Assembly (NCBI GenBank): GCA_026388915.1
Contig: JAPLIW010000603.1
Coordinates: 1-9,568, forward strand
Reading direction: 5' to 3'
Source: Deltaproteobacteria bacterium
GTDB taxonomy: Bacteria; Desulfobacterota; SM23-61
DNA length: 9,568 nt
This document shows, one piece after another, positions 1 to 7,203 of this stretch (position 1 is the stretch's first letter; the number at the start of each line of letters is the position of its first letter). The notes under the pieces were generated by a model. The model saw nothing but the letters and a program-made list of their open reading frames with translations, searched no databases and was not told where the DNA came from. The position numbers and the translations under genes were made by a program.

Positions 1-21
1 AGCTTGTCCGTAAATAGCATT

Positions 22-110
22 CCCCCCTTTGTAAAAGGGGGGCAGGGGGGATTTCCCCGAGGGATCTCAAAGCAAATCCCCCTATTTCCCCCTTTTTCAA
101 AGGGGGATTT
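22..110. repeat. Cluster of palindromic C-run/G-run dispersed repeats
   Basis: Two hairpins and shared arms are visible directly. The first is a perfect 9-bp stem, CCCCCCTTT (22-30) with AAAGGGGGG (34-42), and a 3-nt loop. The second is an 8-bp stem, CCCCCTTT (88-95) with AAAGGGGG (99-106). The word GGGGGATTT occurs at 46-54 and 102-110, and its complement AAATCCCCC at 74-82 can pair with either, so alternative folds exist. This layout matches the small non-coding palindromic (REP/MITE-like) repeats I recall from environmental Desulfobacterota genomes; that link is from memory. It lies just beyond the stop of the minus-strand gene, but neither stem is followed by a T-run on either strand, so it is not a standard intrinsic terminator. 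Confidence 0.8.
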
Positions 111-146
111 AAACCCCACAACTTATTTAAGGATAAGCTCTTAATT

Positions 147-1211
147 CTATTGCTCTGTGGTCTCTGTGTGCTCTGTGGTTAATTTAGCTTTTAGCGCAGC
201 CACTAGGCCGAAGCAGCCCGCCAGCATCATGTTCCCGTGGGGAGCGGCCATGTAGTAACCCAAGCCTTCAACCAGAGACCGCCGGGGGCCGGTGACGGCA
301 ATGAACCGGAATCCTTTCTTGCGGGAATATCCCGGATGAAAGGCGCACCCGTGGCCCTGGTCCTGGAAGATTTCATCATTGGTGAGGACCTTCTCCGGGA
401 AACGGGACAGGATCCGTTTCAGTTTCTCCGCGGTCATCTGCCCGGTGTGATGTTCGAAGATGCCCCAGACGCGATTCCCCCGGACCAGGGCTCCCAGGGT
501 GTGCTGGTTTCCCAGATTCAAAGCCACAAAGCCTTCCTCCAGCTTCTCCGCAGCAGCAGGGTCGCAGAGAACCCCCCAGACGGCGGCGGCACAGGTATCC
601 ATGATCGCAGCCCGGGGGATATCTTTCTGGACGGCAAGCATGCGGGTCATGTAGGGAGGGGGATGGAAATAGATCAGGTCGGTGAGGTTTCCTCCCGATT
701 GGAGGAAGTTCTCCCAGTATTGAAATCGGAAACGGCGGTTGCTTCCCCGGGGATTAAAACCGTGATCCTGAACCGCCACAGCGAAGGCTTTGGGAAGGCT
801 GATCTGAAAAGGTTTGAGTGCCTTGCGCAGCGCAGGCAGGTCCACGTCCCGGAGAGGAATCTCCATGGTTCCTTTGGGAGGATGGTCGGTGATCCTGACC
901 CCGCTTTTCCGGACTTCGTCAAGGTTGTCATGGAGGGTCAGGGCGGCGGGTTCGGTGGCATATACCTTCATCCCCGCCCGAAGGTGCTCCTCCACCGCCC
1001 AGGAGCAGGGCCCTCCTCCCATGGTGTTTCCGGAAAGGAAAATATTTTTTCTCTGAACCGTCGCCGCAGCGATCTTCCGGGCGACGAGCCGGGTGGGGGA
1101 GGGGAGGACCATTTGCACGCAATTTTCCATCGCCCTTCCTTCTTCGTAGAGAAGGATATCCTGAGTTCCACTGCCCACATCGATGGCCAGGATTTTCTGG
1201 GGGATCGCCAT
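147..1211 (-). CDS. DUF1786 family protein (ASKHA-like fold, function unknown)
   Basis: A 354-residue protein that I recognise as DUF1786 (PF08735). Members are often annotated 'pyruvate formate-lyase activating enzyme', but no radical-SAM CxxxCxxC motif is present, so that name is not supported. Residues 7-18 read ILAIDVGSGTQD, like the phosphate-1 loop of actin/Hsp70/sugar-kinase ATPases. A second glycine-containing strand, VALNLGNQHT, lies at 229-238 and may be the phosphate-2 element. Other distinctive stretches are GNTMGGGPC (61-69), VQDHG (147-151) and EHHTG (253-257). No signal peptide or membrane segment is seen, so it is probably cytosolic. The ATG at 1211 is chosen because family similarity starts there and AAGGA lies upstream (spacing about 11 nt). 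An in-frame TTG at 1280 would add 23 basic residues without a clear ribosome site. The C-terminus (TTEHTETTEQ) is encoded by a dispersed repeat. It is divergent from the transport operon; no functional link is shown. Confidence 0.88.
   Translation of the reverse strand: MAIPQKILAIDVGSGTQDILLYEEGRAMENCVQMVLPSPTRLVARKIAAATVQRKNIFLSGNTMGGGPCSWAVEEHLRAGMKVYATEPAALTLHDNLDEVRKSGVRITDHPPKGTMEIPLRDVDLPALRKALKPFQISLPKAFAVAVQDHGFNPRGSNRRFRFQYWENFLQSGGNLTDLIYFHPPPYMTRMLAVQKDIPRAAIMDTCAAAVWGVLCDPAAAEKLEEGFVALNLGNQHTLGALVRGNRVWGIFEHHTGQMTAEKLKRILSRFPEKVLTNDEIFQDQGHGCAFHPGYSRKKGFRFIAVTGPRRSLVEGLGYYMAAPHGNMMLAGCFGLVAALKAKLTTEHTETTEQ
153..179. repeat. Three 9-bp tandem units (CTCTGTGGT type) inside the 3' end of the DUF1786 gene
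   Basis: The plus strand reads CTCTGTGGT, CTCTGTGTG, CTCTGTGGT at 153-161, 162-170 and 171-179. On the coding strand this is ACCACAGAG / CACACAGAG / ACCACAGAG, translated TTE-HTE-TTE. It is flanked by TTAA words on both sides (141-144 and about 179-182). I recall this short tandem unit as a frequent intergenic repeat in environmental bacterial genomes. Here it is coding, supplying the last nine residues before the final Gln and the stop. Confidence 0.8.
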
Positions 1212-1364
1212 TGACCGTCGAATCCTTCGAGGGAAAATCGGTTTCTGCTTAAAATTACCATGATCCTTGAAGATCTTCAAGGCACAAGGCTTTTCCCCCC
1301 CCTGAGCCTCTTCTGAAGCGAAACCCGTGACCGGCAGCCAGAAAAATTTAACCCTATAATAAAC

Positions 1365-1392
1365 TTGACAAACTGCATTCCGATGTAATAAT
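1365..1392 (+). promoter_or_regulatory. Sigma70-like promoter for the acyl-CoA synthetase/HAAT operon
   Basis: A perfect -35 box TTGACA (1365-1370) is followed after 16 bp by AATAAT (1387-1392), five of six matches to TATAAT. TG one base upstream of it (1384-1385) gives an extended -10. Predicted transcription starts near 1399, leaving a leader of about 67 nt before the ATG at 1467. The leader contains the palindrome CTTGCAAG (1414-1421) between AAAAAG (1402-1407) and CTTTTT (1430-1435), a possible weak hairpin or operator; no regulator family can be named. The rest of the divergent intergenic region shows no convincing promoter for the minus-strand gene. Confidence 0.62.
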
Positions 1393-1466
1393 AACCGGGA
1401 TAAAAAGCCACCGCTTGCAAGTCCAATTCCTTTTTCAGGCAGAAGCTAAAAACAAGAGAAAGAGAC

Positions 1467-3131
1467 ATGGAGAAGATCTGGCTGAAGTCGTGGCCCGAAG
1501 GCATACCGCAATCTCTGGAATTTCCGGAAAAACCGCTCCCCGAATTTCTCCGGGAGAACGCCCGCCGAAAGCCAAATAAAACGGCCATCAATTTTTACGG
1601 CCGGGAAATCTCCTTCCAGGAACTCAACACCCGCACCGATCAATTGGCCGCCGCCTTAATTGATTTAGGTTTGAAAAAAGGGGACCGGGTGAGCCTTTTC
1701 CTGGAAAATTCCCCCCAGTTCGTGATCGGTTATTTCGCGATCCTCAGGGCCGGGGGCGTGGTGGTGGCGGCCAACCCGATGTTCAAGGAAGAAGAACTGG
1801 CCTACGAGGTCAGGGATGCAGGGGCCAAAATTCTCATCGCCCAGGATATCCTCCTCCCCAAGGCAAGAGACATCCGGGCGGAGGCGAGCCTTTCCCATAT
1901 GATTCTTACCAGTTATTCGGACTTCCTTCCGACCCAGCCCAGGCTGCCTCTTCATCCTTCGATGCTCGCGCCCAAATTGCGCTTTCCCGAGAGTTTTGAC
2001 CTCCTCGAACTGATGGACCGTTATGCCCCTGAGCCGGTTCGGGTGGACCTGAATCCGAAGGAAGACCTGGCCCTGCTGCAGTACACCTCGGGAACGACGG
2101 GGCTTCCCAAGGGCGCCATGATCAGCCATTACAGCCTCCTCTTCAACACCGTCGGGTCCGTCACTTGGCAGGCGGTCCAGGAGACGGATGTCGTCCTTTC
2201 GGTTCTTCCTTTCTTCCATGTTACGGGAATGATACACAGCATGAATAACCCGGTCTATACCGGGACCACCAACGTCATGCTTTCCCGTTTTGACGCCGAG
2301 ACCGCCCTGAAAGCCATCCACGAATTCCGTTGCACGAGCTGGACTTCGATCACCACGATGAATGTGGCCGTGGTCAATTTCCCGGATGTGGAGAAATATG
2401 ATCTGAGCTCCCTCAAAAGAAGCCTCACGGGCGGAGCGCCGGTCCCCGGGGAAATTCTGGAGAAGTGGCGGAAAAAGGTGGGAACCGAACTGTCGGAAGG
2501 GTACGGTCTGAGCGAGACCATATCGCAGACCCACATGAATCCCGTCTATACCCCGAGGTACGGGACCATCGGCCTTCCCATGTTCGACCTGGAATGCAGG
2601 ATCGTGGACCTGGAGACGGGCAACGACCTGCCCCCGGGGGAAGAAGGAGAACTGGTCCTCAAGGGTCCTACGGTGATGAAGGGGTATTGGAACCGGCCGG
2701 AGGAGACCCGAGAGGCTTTGCGCGACGGCTGGCTTTACACCGGAGACCTCGCGCGGGTGGACGAAGACGGATATTTCTACATCGTGGGGCGGAAGAAGGA
2801 CCTCATCAAGGCATCCGGGTTCAGCGTATTCCCGGCGGAGGTGGAGAATTTTCTTTACGGTCATCCGGCGGTCAAAGAAGTGGCGGTGGTCGGGGTGCCC
2901 GACCCCTACCGGGGGGAGAATATCAAAGCCGTTATCGTCTTGAAACCGGAATACCGAAATCAGGTGCAAGCGGAGGAAATCATCGCCTGGTGCCGGGAGA
3001 AGATGGCGGCTTACAAGTATCCGCGGATCGTGGAATTCGTCGAGGAATTGCCCAAGACGGCTTCCGGGAAAGTCCTGAAAAGAGTTCTCCGGGAGAGGGA
3101 AATCGCGCTCTCCCAACAACGGGCTCCATAA
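1467..3131 (+). CDS. AMP-forming acyl-CoA synthetase (fatty-acid/carboxylate-CoA ligase, FadD-like)
   Basis: A 554-residue adenylate-forming ligase. It converts a carboxylic acid, ATP and CoA to acyl-CoA, AMP and PPi through an acyl-adenylate. The family core motifs are complete: phosphate-binding loop YTSGTTGLPKG (206-216), GYGLSE (345-350), YTGD with the ribose-binding Asp427, the hinge region GRKKDLIKASGF with Arg442, and PKTASGK ending in the catalytic Lys535. Length is typical for medium- or long-chain and related acyl-CoA synthetases. No signal peptide is seen; it should be cytosolic or loosely membrane-associated. The acyl specificity cannot be read from the sequence. The ATG at 1467 has only a purine-rich AGAGAAAGAGA tract as ribosome site, but it suits the family N-terminus. 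It is first in the operon, 104 nt ahead of a solute-binding protein, so it probably activates the imported acid. A long antisense reading frame over it is a codon-bias shadow. Confidence 0.92.
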   Translation: MEKIWLKSWPEGIPQSLEFPEKPLPEFLRENARRKPNKTAINFYGREISFQELNTRTDQLAAALIDLGLKKGDRVSLFLENSPQFVIGYFAILRAGGVVVAANPMFKEEELAYEVRDAGAKILIAQDILLPKARDIRAEASLSHMILTSYSDFLPTQPRLPLHPSMLAPKLRFPESFDLLELMDRYAPEPVRVDLNPKEDLALLQYTSGTTGLPKGAMISHYSLLFNTVGSVTWQAVQETDVVLSVLPFFHVTGMIHSMNNPVYTGTTNVMLSRFDAETALKAIHEFRCTSWTSITTMNVAVVNFPDVEKYDLSSLKRSLTGGAPVPGEILEKWRKKVGTELSEGYGLSETISQTHMNPVYTPRYGTIGLPMFDLECRIVDLETGNDLPPGEEGELVLKGPTVMKGYWNRPEETREALRDGWLYTGDLARVDEDGYFYIVGRKKDLIKASGFSVFPAEVENFLYGHPAVKEVAVVGVPDPYRGENIKAVIVLKPEYRNQVQAEEIIAWCREKMAAYKYPRIVEFVEELPKTASGKVLKRVLREREIALSQQRAP

Positions 3132-3218
3132 GCTCAATTCCCGGCCTTCTTCGGGCTGCGGCTATTCAGGAAGCAGGGGAGAGGGCAGAGAAGAGCCCCA
3201 AGGGGCCAAAAATAGGAA

Positions 3219-3225
3219 AAGGAGG
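3219..3225 (+). promoter_or_regulatory. Strong ribosome-binding site of the solute-binding protein
   Basis: AAGGAGG, a full Shine-Dalgarno match, lies 10 nt before the ATG at 3236. It is the strongest site in the operon, as expected for a binding protein that must outnumber its membrane partners. The 104-nt gap upstream (3132-3235) also has a short GCCCC/GGGGC hairpin (3195-3206) with no T-run. Confidence 0.75.
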
Positions 3226-3235
3226 GTAAGTCATC

Positions 3236-4510
3236 ATGCAAAACCGATGGAGAGGAGAGATCTTGGTGGTCGTCGTTTTGGCATTGCTGGCCGCTTTTCC
3301 GGCAGTGGCGGGGACGGCCGAGACGCTGCGAATCGGCATGCTCGTTCCCTTTACCGGACCCTTGGCCCTGGAAGGGAACCGCACCTGGATGGGTTTCCAG
3401 ATCGCTGCGGACATGGTGAATGACAAGGGCGGAATTTGGGGGAAAAAGATTGAGTACGTCAAGGGTGATTCCGTAAGCCCGGACTCGGCCATCTCCGAGA
3501 TGGAGCGGCTGATCACCGTGGAGAAGGTGAATATCGTTGCCGGCGGGTATTCCAGTTCCCGGGTCTTTGCGGCCTCCGAGATCAACGAAAAGTACAAGAA
3601 AATCTACTGGGTCTCGACGGCCGTTGCGGAGAACATCACCTCCCGCGGACTGAAGTATATCTTCCGGTACAATATTCCTTCTTCCAAACTCGGAGGGGCC
3701 AAAATAATCTATAGCGCCGAAAAAATCGCCCCCGCTTTGGGGAAAAAACCGGCGGACCTGCGCGTGGCCATCATTTACGAAGACTCCCTTTGGGGGACAA
3801 CCACGGCCAAGGTGGAAAAGGATGATGCCCCGAAGTACGGACTTAAGATCGTGCTCAACGAAAGCTACGGCGCCAAAGTCGTCGACCTCTCGCCGCTGAT
3901 CATGAAACTGCGGGCCGCCCGCCCGGATGTGATTCTGATGACCGGTTACGTGAATGATACCAATCTCTTCTGGAGGCAGTGCAAGGAGTTGGACTTTGAC
4001 TTCGCCGCGCTGGTGGAAAGCGGAGCCGTGTTGGGGCAGCCGGAGTGGGAGCAGACCTTCGGCAAAGACGTCAATGGGACCCTGGGGATGGGAAACCGCG
4101 CCGCCGACCCCAAAATTCTCAGCCCGAAGGGCAGAGATATCCAAAAGGAGTATCTAAAGCGGATCGCCGAGAAATTCAAAATCACCCATCCGGGAGATCA
4201 TCACCTTCTGAGCTTTGAGGCCGGATACACCCTGCTCACGGAAGTGCTGCCTTTGGCCGGGTCCATGGATCCGGAAAAAGTGCGGGAGGCGGCCCTCAAA
4301 ATCAACAAATCTTGGAAGGATTCGGTAAATGGAATGGGCTGCCGTTACGCCCCTCCAGGCCATCCCATGGCCGGGCAGAACCTGGAGGCCACCCCCTTCA
4401 TCCACCAATGGCAGAACCAAAGACTGGTCACTCTGTATCCCGATCAAGTATCCGCTGGCAAACTGAAGATCCCCATGCCCACCTGGGAGCAGCGCAAAAA
4501 AATGAAGTAG
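3236..4510 (+). CDS. HAAT-type ABC transporter periplasmic substrate-binding protein (LivJ/K-like)
   Basis: A 424-residue periplasmic binding protein of the type I (Peripla_BP_6, Leu/Ile/Val-binding-like) fold; it captures the solute and delivers it to LivH/LivM. A signal peptide is clear: basic MQNRWR, hydrophobic segment about 9-25, cleavage probably after Ala-Val-Ala25. There is no lipobox Cys, so it is soluble in the periplasm. The mature start LRIGMLVPFTGPLA (31-44) is the family's first strand and loop; GGYSSS (103-108) sits where the ligand loop with Ser/Thr contacts is expected. The two cysteines (in WRQCKE and GMGCRY) are far apart. It is longer than the roughly 370-residue E. coli LivJ/LivK, which is usual for relatives that bind organic acids or other compounds. 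With a CoA ligase upstream, a carboxylate ligand is the best guess; amino acids, amides or urea cannot be excluded. The permease gene follows after 8 nt. Confidence 0.9.
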   Translation: MQNRWRGEILVVVVLALLAAFPAVAGTAETLRIGMLVPFTGPLALEGNRTWMGFQIAADMVNDKGGIWGKKIEYVKGDSVSPDSAISEMERLITVEKVNIVAGGYSSSRVFAASEINEKYKKIYWVSTAVAENITSRGLKYIFRYNIPSSKLGGAKIIYSAEKIAPALGKKPADLRVAIIYEDSLWGTTTAKVEKDDAPKYGLKIVLNESYGAKVVDLSPLIMKLRAARPDVILMTGYVNDTNLFWRQCKELDFDFAALVESGAVLGQPEWEQTFGKDVNGTLGMGNRAADPKILSPKGRDIQKEYLKRIAEKFKITHPGDHHLLSFEAGYTLLTEVLPLAGSMDPEKVREAALKINKSWKDSVNGMGCRYAPPGHPMAGQNLEATPFIHQWQNQRLVTLYPDQVSAGKLKIPMPTWEQRKKMK

Positions 4511-4518
4511 GGTGAATC

Positions 4519-5388
4519 ATGCTTCTGAATATCCTGCAGCTTCTGGTGAACGGAATTCTCCATGGGGGAATTTACGCGCTGATCAGCATCGGCCTGACCA
4601 TGATCTGGGGGGTGATGCAGATCGTGAACTTCGCCCATGGGGAATTCCTCATGCTGGGGATGTATGCCTCCTTCTGGGTCTTTACCCTCTATGGGGTGGA
4701 CCCGTATCTGGCCCTTTTGATTATCATGCCCGGGCTTTTCCTCCTGGGAGTACTGACCCAGTGGCTGGTCATCTCCCCAATCCTGGATGCCCCCCATGCC
4801 GCGCAGATCTTCGCCACGGTGGGGCTTTCCATTGTTCTGCAGAACCTGGCTTTATTCGCCTGGAAGGGGGATTACCGCAACATCCGCCTCGAGACCTCCA
4901 TCTCCAACGTAAAGGTCATGGGGCTGGTGATTAGCTTTCCCCGTCTGATGGCTTTTCTCATTACCCTGGGGATGGTCATCGCCCTCTTTTTTTTCTTGAA
5001 GAAGACGTACCTGGGGAAAGCCCTGAGAGCCACGGCGGACAACAAACGGTCCGCCCAGCTCATGGGCATCAATGTGAGCCGCCTCTATTATCTGGCCCTG
5101 GGCATTGGAACGGCCTGCGTGGGGGCGGCCGGGGGAATTCTTATGCCTATGTACTCTGTCTTCCCGACCGTAGGGTCCTATTTCGTTCTGACGGCCTTTG
5201 TCGTCGTGGTCCTGGGCGGCATGGGGAGCATGGCCGGAGCCTTCGTCGGCGGGCTGATCATCGGCGTGGTGGAGGCCTTCAGCGGATTCTTTCTGGCCCC
5301 GGCTTTGAAGGAGGTTGTTTACTTCCTGGTCTTCGTCCTGATTCTGGTATTCAAGCCTTCTGGTTTGATGGGCAAGGTGAAGAGGTAA
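4519..5388 (+). CDS. livH: HAAT ABC transporter permease LivH
   Basis: A 289-residue inner-membrane permease of the LivH family (BPD_transp_2), normal length. Most of the chain is hydrophobic, consistent with about eight membrane segments. The signature region GVMQIVNFAHGEF (31-43) is typical of LivH. The cytoplasmic loop that docks on the ATPase is GKALRATADNKRSAQLMGIN (166-185), followed by the glycine-rich GGMGSMAGAFVGG (233-245). It pairs with the LivM part of the next protein to form the translocation path. The ATG at 4519 lies 8 nt after the binding-protein stop, with GGTGA as a modest ribosome site. Only 6 nt separate it from the next gene, so translational coupling is likely. Confidence 0.93.
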   Translation: MLLNILQLLVNGILHGGIYALISIGLTMIWGVMQIVNFAHGEFLMLGMYASFWVFTLYGVDPYLALLIIMPGLFLLGVLTQWLVISPILDAPHAAQIFATVGLSIVLQNLALFAWKGDYRNIRLETSISNVKVMGLVISFPRLMAFLITLGMVIALFFFLKKTYLGKALRATADNKRSAQLMGINVSRLYYLALGIGTACVGAAGGILMPMYSVFPTVGSYFVLTAFVVVVLGGMGSMAGAFVGGLIIGVVEAFSGFFLAPALKEVVYFLVFVLILVFKPSGLMGKVKR

Positions 5389-5394
5389 AGCGGC

Positions 5395-7203
5395 ATGGAG
5401 AAAAGGAATCTTCTGCGCCAGCTGGGACAGCCCTCGGTTTATCTATCGATCCTCCTACTAGCCCTTCTGGGATTCGCGACCCTTTTCGTCCGTCAGCCCT
5501 TTTACCTGAATATCCTGGTGTTGATCCTGTTCTACGCTGCGGCCAGCTCCGCCTGGAATCTGGTGGGAGGATATGCCGGACAGCTCTCCCTAGGGCATGC
5601 GGCTTTTTTCGGCATTGGAGCATATACTTCCACGCTGCTTTACCTGAAATTCGGAATCTCCCCCTGGCTGGGTCTCCCGGTGGGGGGAGCCCTGGCCGTG
5701 GTTTTTGCCATTGCAATCAGCTATCCCTGTTTTCGCCTGCAGGGCCCTTTTTTCTGCCTGGCCACCATCGCTTTCGCCGAAGTGATGCGGATCCTGGCCA
5801 CCCATTTCCGGGAGATTACCGAGGGAGGCGTGGGCCTGACCATTCCCTTCCGCCCGGGGCTGGCCAACTTTCTATTTGCGGACAAAGCGGCGTATGCCTT
5901 CATCGCTTACGTTTTCCTGCTGGTCATGATCGGAGTCTCGCTGCTGATCGAGCGGGCGAGGGCGGGTTATTATCTGTCCGCCCTGCGGGACGACCAAGAC
6001 GCGGCCGAAGCCACGGGGGTCAACACCTCCTGGCTGAAGCTCTGGGTGATGATGGTCAGCGCCTTCTTCACCGCCGCCGCCGGGACCTTCTATGCCCAGT
6101 ACCTGACCTTCATAGACCCCGATATTGTGTTCTCCCTCGGCTTTTCCATCCAGCTGGCCATGCTCTCCATCATCGGGGGAATGGGGACGATCCTGGGGCC
6201 TATCCTGGGGTCCTTCATCCTTACGCCTCTCGACGCCTTTTTGCGGGGATGGCTGGGAGGGCTCTACGCCGGGCTGGGGTTCCTCGTCTACGGTTTCATC
6301 TTGATCGTGGTGGTCATCTACCTTCCCGATGGACTGATTAAATGGCTCCGACAGAGCCTCTTCCCGCTGCTGAAAAAGCTTCCCGGGGCGGCCGCCCCGG
6401 AGGAGGTTGCTGCTCCTTCTTTGAAAATCCCCGAGGCCCCTGCGGCGGCGCGCGCCCAGGAGTCGCCCCTTCTGTTCGAAGTCCAGGGTTTGAGCAAAAG
6501 CTTCGGCGGCCTGCGGGCCGTGCACGACGTGGGGTTCCGGATTCATGGCGGGGAGATTCTCGGGCTCATCGGTCCCAACGGAGCGGGCAAGACGACCATT
6601 TTCAACCTCATCTCCGGCTTTCTGGAGCCAGACAAAGGTTCGATCCGGTTCCAGGGGGAAGAGATCTCCCGCCTCCGTCCTCCCCACCGGGTGGCTTTGA
6701 GTGGAATCGGCAGGACCTTTCAAACCGTCCGGCCTTTCAGCCACCTGACCGTCTTGGAGAACGTGCTGATCGGAAGCCTGACTTCTCATCCTCAGGTTCA
6801 AGCCGCCCGGGAAAGAGCTCTTCAGACCCTGGATTTGGTCGGCCTCTTCCCTTTTCGGGAGTACCTGGCTTCCAGCCTGCCCATCGGGCACCGGAAGCGT
6901 TTGGAACTCGCCCGAGCCCTGGCCACCGATTCCAAACTGCTCCTCTTGGATGAGGTGATAGGAGGACTGAACCCCCGGGAGGTGGTGGAGATGATCAGCC
7001 TTCTTCAGAGCATTGCCGGGAAAGGCATGACCCTGCTGGTGATCGAACATGTGATGAAGGCGATCATGACCCTTTCCCACCGCGTCGTGGTCCTGCATTA
7101 CGGAGAGGTTATCGCCGAGGGGAGTCCCCTGGAAATCGGCCGGAACCCGAAAGTCATCGAGGCCTGTCTGGGAGAGGAATATCTACATGCTGCGCATACA
7201 TAG
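5395..7203 (+). CDS. livM/livG: HAAT ABC transporter LivM permease-LivG ATPase fusion
   Basis: A 602-residue fusion of two subunits that are separate in E. coli. Residues 1 to about 326 are a LivM permease: GQLSLGHAAFFGIGAY (62-77), the ATPase-docking loop around GYYLSALRDDQDAAEATGVN (191-210), and GGMGTILGPILG (261-272). A Pro/Ala-rich linker (about 327-358) leads to a LivG ATPase (359-602). That has Walker A GPNGAGKTT (393-401), Q-loop Gln443, Walker B LLLLDE with Asp519 and Glu520, and switch His552. The ABC signature is degenerate: LPIGH (495-499) replaces the usual LSxGQ, and the residue after the catalytic Glu is Val521 rather than Pro. Such LivG variants and LivM-LivG fusions exist in other bacteria as far as I recall, so this is a subfamily trait rather than decay; the frame is intact throughout. 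The ATG at 5395 is 6 nt after livH, and the 3' end overlaps livF by 17 nt. Confidence 0.93.
   Translation: MEKRNLLRQLGQPSVYLSILLLALLGFATLFVRQPFYLNILVLILFYAAASSAWNLVGGYAGQLSLGHAAFFGIGAYTSTLLYLKFGISPWLGLPVGGALAVVFAIAISYPCFRLQGPFFCLATIAFAEVMRILATHFREITEGGVGLTIPFRPGLANFLFADKAAYAFIAYVFLLVMIGVSLLIERARAGYYLSALRDDQDAAEATGVNTSWLKLWVMMVSAFFTAAAGTFYAQYLTFIDPDIVFSLGFSIQLAMLSIIGGMGTILGPILGSFILTPLDAFLRGWLGGLYAGLGFLVYGFILIVVVIYLPDGLIKWLRQSLFPLLKKLPGAAAPEEVAAPSLKIPEAPAAARAQESPLLFEVQGLSKSFGGLRAVHDVGFRIHGGEILGLIGPNGAGKTTIFNLISGFLEPDKGSIRFQGEEISRLRPPHRVALSGIGRTFQTVRPFSHLTVLENVLIGSLTSHPQVQAARERALQTLDLVGLFPFREYLASSLPIGHRKRLELARALATDSKLLLLDEVIGGLNPREVVEMISLLQSIAGKGMTLLVIEHVMKAIMTLSHRVVVLHYGEVIAEGSPLEIGRNPKVIEACLGEEYLHAAHT

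Noticed and set aside
22..110. CRISPR array or intrinsic terminator
   Set aside because: The repeats are not regularly spaced around unique spacers, and the hairpins lack T-runs on either strand.
237..1214. Long plus-strand reading frame (325 codons) opposite the DUF1786 gene
   Set aside because: Its translation is low-complexity Gly/Pro/Arg/His-rich with no family resemblance, while the opposite strand matches DUF1786 over its whole length.
1212..1280. N-terminal extension of the DUF1786 protein from a TTG at 1280
   Set aside because: Rare start codon, no ribosome site upstream, and 23 extra basic residues before the point where family similarity begins; AAGGA lies before the ATG at 1211.
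1355..1360. Perfect TATAAT as an alternative -10 box
   Set aside because: No acceptable -35 box at 16-18 bp upstream; the TTGACA/AATAAT pair just downstream is better.
1665..3137. Minus-strand reading frame of 490 codons opposite the acyl-CoA synthetase
   Set aside because: It mirrors the ligase codons, with no recognisable motif; the plus-strand frame has every adenylation motif.
3195..3206. GCCCC/GGGGC hairpin as a terminator between the ligase and binding-protein genes
   Set aside because: Short stem with a 2-nt loop and an A-rich rather than T-rich tail; the genes look co-transcribed.
5872..7098. Minus-strand reading frame of 408 codons opposite the LivM-LivG fusion (and a similar 336-codon one at 3134-4144)
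   Set aside because: Both are His/Gln/Gly-rich shadows of well-supported genes and lack domain signals.
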